Below are positions 59,951 to 64,000 of a DNA stretch of 64,000 nt, one piece after another. The notes below the pieces were generated by a model that searched no databases, was not told the DNA's origin, and worked only from the letters and a program-made list of their open reading frames with translations. Origin of the DNA: Propionigenium maris DSM 9537 (lineage in GTDB: Bacteria > Fusobacteriota > Fusobacteriia > Fusobacteriales > Fusobacteriaceae); assembly GCF_027925155.1 (NCBI RefSeq), contig NZ_BSDY01000001.1:246822-310821 (forward strand). The letters run 5' to 3'. Made by a program: the position numbers and the translations under genes. The first letter of the stretch is position 1, and every line of letters starts with the position of its first letter.

Positions 59951-59981
59951 GTTATACACCTTAAACCATGGTTTAAGGCAA
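59951..59981 (-). promoter_or_regulatory. MerR-type promoter and operator
   Basis: On the minus strand -35 TTGCCT and -10 TATAAC are separated by 19 bp, the long spacer typical of MerR-activated promoters. Within and beside it is the perfect 20-bp palindrome CCTTAAACCATGGTTTAAGG (59959-59978). It lies about 30 bp upstream of the merR start and would be twisted into register by the regulator. Confidence 0.85.
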
Positions 59982-60103
59982 GGATTTTTTATTTTTTTCC
60001 ACAATTACCGACAAAATCAATTGTTTTATAGGTAAAAGTTGATTAATATAGTATAAAATTTTGGTGGGATTGTTGTGTGGGTAATTGATTGAAGGAGAGT
60101 GTT

Positions 60104-60340
60104 ATGAAGAATTGTCTGTTTGATATGGTTTGCTACCACTGTGAAAACCTCGACCTAGCAGAATGGGAGGATATTACTCTTTTCTGTAATATCTGTCATA
60201 AGAAGGAGGCCCAAAACAAAAGGTGTCTCAGAGCAGGGGTTGAGTGCAATGAGTGTGAGTACTTTGTTGATCCCTCCTACTTTGAGGAGTACAGGGAGGA
60301 GTGTCTGGAGAAGATAAGGAGAAAAATAAAGAAGGGGTAA
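60104..60340 (+). CDS. 78-aa cysteine-rich protein
   Basis: ATG 60104 after GAAGGAGAG. Eight cysteines in pairs (CYHC, CNIC, CLRAGVECNEC, then one more), so one or two zinc sites are likely. Hydrophobic N-terminus is short. Not recognised; a small zinc-finger regulatory or partner protein. Followed by a long hairpin. Confidence 0.65.
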   Translation: MKNCLFDMVCYHCENLDLAEWEDITLFCNICHKKEAQNKRCLRAGVECNECEYFVDPSYFEEYREECLEKIRRKIKKG

Positions 60341-60350
60341 TTTATTCAGA

Positions 60351-60399
60351 GGGGAGAGGCCTTCTACTGCTACTATTAAGGGCAGTGGAGCCACTCCCC
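60351..60399 (+). repeat. Long hairpin after the cysteine-rich gene
   Basis: GGGGAG-AGGC..ACTGC faces GCAGT..GCC-CTCCCC, with inner mismatches. It starts 11 bp past the stop; only TTCCTT follows, so it is a transcript-end or stabilising hairpin rather than a clear terminator. Confidence 0.45.
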
Positions 60400-60507
60400 T
60401 TCCTTAGGTCAGGTGTAATGAATACAAAAAAAGTTTGATTTCTATATAACGCCTGTAATATAATATCTTTATTCCTTAGTAAAAAGGTAAACAAAGGAGG
60501 AGATATT

Positions 60508-61377
60508 GTGATTAAGATTGGAAATGAAATATCCCTGGAAAAGAGGATTAGAGAGATACATGAGAGACACAGAAGTCAGGTGGAGAAGCACATATGGAAC
60601 TTCTACGACTATATGCCCTGGGAGAGGGGGGGAGATAGGGAGAAGAGGATAGCCCTTCCCCAGCCCCTTGTAACGGCTATAGAGACCTCTATGCTTACGG
60701 AGCTTAACCTTCCCTGGTACACCACATACCTTTCAGATATGTTCAGGGAGGGACTGAACCCCCTGCAGGAGTTTATACACGACTGGGTGAGCGAGGAGGA
60801 GCAGCACTCCACTGCCCTTGAAACCTATCTGGTTTTAAATGGAAGTGTGGAAAACAACAAGCTGGCAAGCCTTAAGAAGGAGATGCTGGTTTCAGGATGG
60901 GATTCAACCCTGGCTCATCCGGTAGCAGTTATGGCCTATACCTCCATACAGGAGCTGGCAACTGTGGTCTTCTACAGAAATATTGCAGTCACTGCCAGAG
61001 GTTACGACCCTACCCTGGAGAGACTTCTAATAAGGCTTGCCAACGATGAGTCCCTTCACTACGCCTTCTACAACCAGGCTATAGAGGCTCACCTGGAGCT
61101 GGATCCAGACCTCATAGTATATATTGCCCCAGTGATAAAATCCTTTAAGATGCCCGGGGCTGTATTGAAGGACTTCGATGAGAGGATGAAGATAATAGAG
61201 GGGGCAGGGTATGGAGCAGATGAGTATCTGGACCAGGTACTGGAAAAACTCCTTATAAGATGGAAGATAGCAGCTCTTACTCCCAGAACTAAGGAGGGGA
61301 GAGCTGCAAGGGAAGAGATCCTCACCTATGTAGCCAAGCTCAAGAGGATAAACGCGAGGATGAAAAGGAGAGGATAG
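60508..61377 (+). CDS. Acyl-ACP desaturase-like diiron protein
   Basis: 289 aa, GTG start after AAAGGAGGAGA. The FA_desaturase_2 diiron motifs are visible: WVSEEEQHSTAL (EExxH) near residue 96 and LANDESLHYAFY (DExxH) near 180; LNLPWYTTYLSDM lies before them. Such enzymes insert a double bond into ACP-bound acyl chains using O2, which is unusual in a presumed anaerobe. Could act in membrane adaptation or in O2 consumption. An HxlR-type regulator follows 141 bp on. Confidence 0.88.
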   Translation: MIKIGNEISLEKRIREIHERHRSQVEKHIWNFYDYMPWERGGDREKRIALPQPLVTAIETSMLTELNLPWYTTYLSDMFREGLNPLQEFIHDWVSEEEQHSTALETYLVLNGSVENNKLASLKKEMLVSGWDSTLAHPVAVMAYTSIQELATVVFYRNIAVTARGYDPTLERLLIRLANDESLHYAFYNQAIEAHLELDPDLIVYIAPVIKSFKMPGAVLKDFDERMKIIEGAGYGADEYLDQVLEKLLIRWKIAALTPRTKEGRAAREEILTYVAKLKRINARMKRRG

Positions 61378-61518
61378 CCTCAAGAGCTGCTGAAATAAAC
61401 TTTTTCTGCCATATTTCTCTCCTAATAAAATTTCTGTAATAGTCAAATTAATTGAAAAGAAATGGAAACTTTCCTTGGTATAGTGTAGATAAGAAAGGAA
61501 GGATTGGAGGTAGAAGCT

Positions 61519-61980
61519 ATGGAGAAGAGGTATAGATGTCCCTTTGAGGCTCTTACAGATGTCATAGGGGGGAAGTGGAAGATGCATATCCTGTGGAGGC
61601 TGAATATCCACGATTTTTTAGAGCTGGATGAGATCGAGGAGGCAAGCTTCTGTCCCTCCAGGGAGCTACTGGCAGAGCAGCTAAGGGAACTGGAGAGGGA
61701 TGGCTTCATTCAGAGGATAAGCTATCCAGAGATACCCCCAAGGGTGGAGTACCACATTACCAGTGTGGGAAGAAGTCTGTGGCCTGTACTTTCAGCTATG
61801 CAGGAGTGGTCTATTGGCTATATGCAGGGGTTAGGCATGGAGGTAGAGGAGGAGGTCTTGGAGGAACTCAAGACCGTCAAGAGGGATCACAGGATACAGG
61901 AGCTGGGAGAGGGTTTTGTAGAGGAGAAGCTGCCCCTAGATGACTATTTTAAGAATACATTTGAAAATTCCGAGGAATAG
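61519..61980 (+). CDS. HxlR-family transcription regulator
   Basis: 153 aa from ATG 61519 (TTGGAGGTAG upstream); a TTG at 61504 lies in that site. RCPFEALTDVIGGKWKMHIL is the HxlR signature; winged helix with SRELLAEQLRELERDGFI and PPRVEYHITSVGRSL. The C-terminal ~55 residues are an acidic helical extension, longer than usual. An insert (NIHDFLELDEIEEASFCPS) interrupts the recognition region, which is atypical. Target unknown, perhaps the desaturase. Confidence 0.88.
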   Translation: MEKRYRCPFEALTDVIGGKWKMHILWRLNIHDFLELDEIEEASFCPSRELLAEQLRELERDGFIQRISYPEIPPRVEYHITSVGRSLWPVLSAMQEWSIGYMQGLGMEVEEEVLEELKTVKRDHRIQELGEGFVEEKLPLDDYFKNTFENSEE

Positions 61981-62022
61981 GAATATACTCTTACTATAAA
62001 AAGTGTTTAAGGGGGAGTTAAG

Positions 62023-62307
62023 ATGATTTTACACCTGGTATTCTTTAAATTCAAGGATGAGGATAAGGAAGCTAATATGAAAAAGATGAAGAGGGACCTT
62101 GAAGCTCTGGAGATGGATGAGATTTTAAAGCTGGAGGTCGGGGTAAACTACAACGAGAGTGAGAGAGCATGGGATCTTTCCCTTATTACTGAGTTTGAGG
62201 ATCAGGCTGCTCTGGATGCATATCAAAACTATCCGCCTCACGTGGCAATAAAGGAGTTTGCAGCTAGGGTTTGTGCTGAATCAGCTGTAGTGGACTATGA
62301 GAAGTAG
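62023..62307 (+). CDS. Dabb-domain (stress-responsive A/B barrel) protein
   Basis: 94 aa, ATG after AAGGGGGAG. ILHLVFFKFKDEDKEANMKK, then WDLSLITEFEDQAALDAYQN and PHVAIKEF are the Dabb family pattern; these dimeric ferredoxin-like proteins have unknown roles. 42 bp downstream of the HxlR gene, possibly the same transcript. Confidence 0.9.
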   Translation: MILHLVFFKFKDEDKEANMKKMKRDLEALEMDEILKLEVGVNYNESERAWDLSLITEFEDQAALDAYQNYPPHVAIKEFAARVCAESAVVDYEK

Positions 62308-62328
62308 GAATAAGTAAATAGATGAATA

Positions 62329-62358
62329 AAGAAGGAGACCTTAGGGCCTCCTTCTTTT
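62329..62358. terminator. Bidirectional terminator overlapping the racemase stop
   Basis: AAGAAGGAG...CTCCTTCTT with T run on + and A run before. The right arm is inside the last codons of the minus-strand gene (RKRRRP). Confidence 0.82.
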
Positions 62359-63039
62359 CCTTCCCATAATTCTTATTACAGCCAGTGCCAGGATCTCTGT
62401 GGGGTCTACCAGGGAGATGTCTCCTTTAAAGGTTCCGTTAAAGACTAATGGAAGCTCACTGCATCCCAGGATCACTGTGTCTATTCCCTTCTCCCTGAAC
62501 CAAGCCAGGATCTCCTCTACCTCTCCCCTATGCTCCTCAGGCTTGTATCTTCCTCCCTTGACCCTGTATATAAGGTTATTGGTAACTTCCTTTATCTCCT
62601 CCGATGGCTGGACAACAGGGATATCGTATTTTTTGAATGCCTTCTCATAGAGCCTGGCATGGTATGTCCCCCTGGTGGCCAGAAGACCAACTCTCTCCCT
62701 TCCCATAACTGTTTTAGCTGTCTCCTCCACCATATTGAGGAACTCCACTTTTAAGTTTCCCTTGATCTCATCATAGAAGTAGTGAGCTGTATTACAAGGC
62801 ATCACTATCACCTCAGCCCCCATCCTCTCAAGCTGCAGAGCTGTGTCCACTAGATCCTCCAGAGGACTTTCCCCACTACCGGTAAGGAATTCAGTCCTAT
62901 CAGGGATTGTGCAACGACTTTCTGTAAGTGTATGGATGTGATCCCTGTCCGAGGCAGCCTCTGTATTAACAACTACCTTCCTCAAAAAATCAACGGTGGC
63001 CATAGGTCCCATTCCTCCCATAACTCCCAGTATATTCAT
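62341..63039 (-). CDS. Aspartate/glutamate racemase family protein
   Basis: 232 aa. MNILGVMGGMGPMATVDFLR, then VIVMPCNTAHYFYDEIKG (first catalytic Cys) and VILGCSELPLVF (second Cys) match the YgeA-type amino-acid racemases. They make D-amino acids without a cofactor. ATG after AAGGAGGGAAGC. Substrate undecided between Asp, Glu and others. Monocistronic. Confidence 0.92.
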   Translation of the reverse strand: MNILGVMGGMGPMATVDFLRKVVVNTEAASDRDHIHTLTESRCTIPDRTEFLTGSGESPLEDLVDTALQLERMGAEVIVMPCNTAHYFYDEIKGNLKVEFLNMVEETAKTVMGRERVGLLATRGTYHARLYEKAFKKYDIPVVQPSEEIKEVTNNLIYRVKGGRYKPEEHRGEVEEILAWFREKGIDTVILGCSELPLVFNGTFKGDISLVDPTEILALAVIRIMGRKRRRP

Positions 63040-63308
63040 AGCTTCCCTCCTTAAAAAGTCTATTTAGAGTTAATATACTGAATAAAGTAAAATTTCTTTT
63101 AATGGAATAATCTTCCTCAACAGCCTTATTCACCAAAAGAGAATAATATTCAATTTGTAGTTTTTGATAACAGATTTTTATATGGCAGAAGGAGAGGGGG
63201 TAGGATAAAAACTTATTTGAATATTTAAAAGGAAATAAAGTTAAGAGGTATATATACTTAATACCGTATTTAAATTATACAAAGTTTTTACATCGCGAGG
63301 GGGTGAAT

Positions 63309-63551
63309 ATGGAATCAGTAGCTGTTCATGTTGGATCGGGGAAGAACCTCAAGATAGCTGTTACAAAGCGAAAAGATTTCCTATATATTAAGGGGTACAG
63401 GTGTACACAGGGATGTTTGGATTGTCCTCTGCATGTTGTTGGGGAGGATCTTGAAAACCTAAACAGAAGCTGTAAGCATCTAAGTAAAAAGGATCTTCTC
63501 ATGGAGTTGAAGCTGGCCTTCAATATCTCTGAAAAGATATCCTTTACCTAA
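63309..63551 (+). CDS. 80-aa protein with CxxGCxxC motif
   Basis: ATG 63309 after GAGGGGGTG; a GTG at 63303 is in the ribosome site. RCTQGCLDCPLHVV has three cysteines that could bind a metal or an Fe-S centre, a fourth follows in SCKHL. The rest is a short beta part and a C-terminal helix. Not recognised. The 269-bp spacer before it shows nothing else. Confidence 0.65.
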   Translation: MESVAVHVGSGKNLKIAVTKRKDFLYIKGYRCTQGCLDCPLHVVGEDLENLNRSCKHLSKKDLLMELKLAFNISEKISFT

Positions 63552-63579
63552 AGACCCATACACCTATAGAGAAGCCATA

Positions 63580-63626
63580 CCACTCAACCTTAAAGGGCTG
63601 AAGGGTATGGCTTTATTTTTTTATTG
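63580..63626 (+). terminator. Terminator after the 80-aa gene
   Basis: AAGCCATACC...GGTATGGCTT then ATTTTTTT. Confidence 0.85.
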
Positions 63627-63700
63627 TGGGAGATAGAAATAAAATTTTATTTAAACCTCCTGGAGGGAGTGTGGTATAATTAACCTTCAGGAGGTAGGAT

Positions 63701-64000
63701 ATGAAAATTAATTATCAGAGTATTTTAGAGGAAGAACTGAAGAAGATAGAGAGGGAAGAAGGGGTTCCAAGCCTGCTCCTGCATTCATGCTGCGCCCCGT
63801 GCAGCTCCTATGTAATGGAGTATCTTTCCAACTACTTTAACATAACCATATATTTCTATAACCCAAACATAACATTTGAGGAGGAGTACAGAAAGAGGGC
63901 TGTAGAGCAGCAGGAGTTTATAGATAGAATGAACCCTAAGCACCCCATCAAGTATATAGAGGGAAGGTATGAAACTGAGGAGTTCTATAACAAGATAAAG
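63701..64000 (+). CDS. queH: Epoxyqueuosine reductase QueH, 5' part
   Basis: 100 residues visible, running off the window. LLLHSCCAPCSSYVMEYL is the QueH (DUF208) cysteine motif that with later cysteines holds an Fe-S cluster; then YFNITIYFYNPNITFEEEYR. QueH makes the final reduction to queuosine in tRNA. ATG after TTCAGGAGGTAGGAT. A TATAAT at 63675-63680 is a likely -10 box; its -35 is weak. Confidence 0.93.
   Translation, partial: MKINYQSILEEELKKIEREEGVPSLLLHSCCAPCSSYVMEYLSNYFNITIYFYNPNITFEEEYRKRAVEQQEFIDRMNPKHPIKYIEGRYETEEFYNKIK

Noticed and set aside
1..64000. CRISPR arrays, diversity-generating retroelement, tRNA or rRNA genes
   Set aside because: No regularly spaced identical repeats, no reverse transcriptase or template/variable repeat pair, and no tRNA cloverleaf or rRNA sequence noticed on either strand.

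Overview
The window looks like a low-GC, Gram-negative, sodium-using anaerobe, most plausibly a marine Fusobacteriota (Propionigenium, Ilyobacter or Psychrilyobacter type). The reasons are AT-rich spacers with strong AGGAGG ribosome sites, outer-membrane and trimeric autotransporter proteins, an Mrp-type cation/proton antiporter operon beside an NhaC antiporter, a butanol-dehydrogenase-like enzyme and QueH. The genus is an inference. No tRNA, rRNA or CRISPR array was seen.

Layout. 1-2.9 kb: the end of a very AT-rich two-gene unit, a giant helical protein cut by the window edge plus a 74-aa partner that resembles (from memory) Avs1c of AVAST type 1 anti-phage systems. 3.3-26.4 kb: a prophage structural block on one strand. 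It has an HUH-type replication initiator, two small-terminase-like proteins, a lambda-type head module (Nu1, A, W, B, C, D, E), a P2/Mu-like contractile tail (sheath, tube, chaperone with a -1 frameshift, tape measure, X, D, V, U, gp25, J, I, fibre) and a lysis cassette. No integrase, repressor or other early gene is present, so it is probably cryptic. A duplicated structured element sits between the tail tube and chaperone genes.

26.4-46.3 kb: a patchy accessory region. It holds Dps, a lipoprotein, an outer-membrane barrel, a Crp-like regulator, a MntA/HepT toxin-antitoxin pair, many small secreted or membrane proteins, a trimeric autotransporter, an MFS exporter, a predicted covalently flavinylated envelope protein, and decayed phage genes (two repressor tails and a second replication-initiator 5' end). 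Within it are two repeat families. One is a four-copy 57-61 nt two-helix element whose internal loop is conserved while its helices covary; each copy sits between small ORFs (33.1-34.1 kb). The other is a group of about 90-nt units beginning TTAAGGAAAGTATA that follow terminators.

46.3-64 kb: ordinary chromosomal genes. These are a serine-biosynthesis-like operon (aminotransferase, serA, DUF1015); a seven-gene Mrp operon lacking a full MrpA but with an MrpA-tail/MrpB fusion; a GH15 glucoamylase; NhaC; a MerR regulator and YqhD/Bdh-type alcohol dehydrogenase behind a textbook 19-bp-spacer MerR promoter; an O2-dependent acyl-ACP desaturase next to an HxlR regulator; a Dabb protein; an aspartate/glutamate racemase; and the start of queH. 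Together the Mrp and NhaC systems would manage Na+/H+ gradients, while the racemase, serine and alcohol genes serve general metabolism. Several starts differ from the longest-ORF starts because the ribosome site favours an internal codon; these choices are given per gene.
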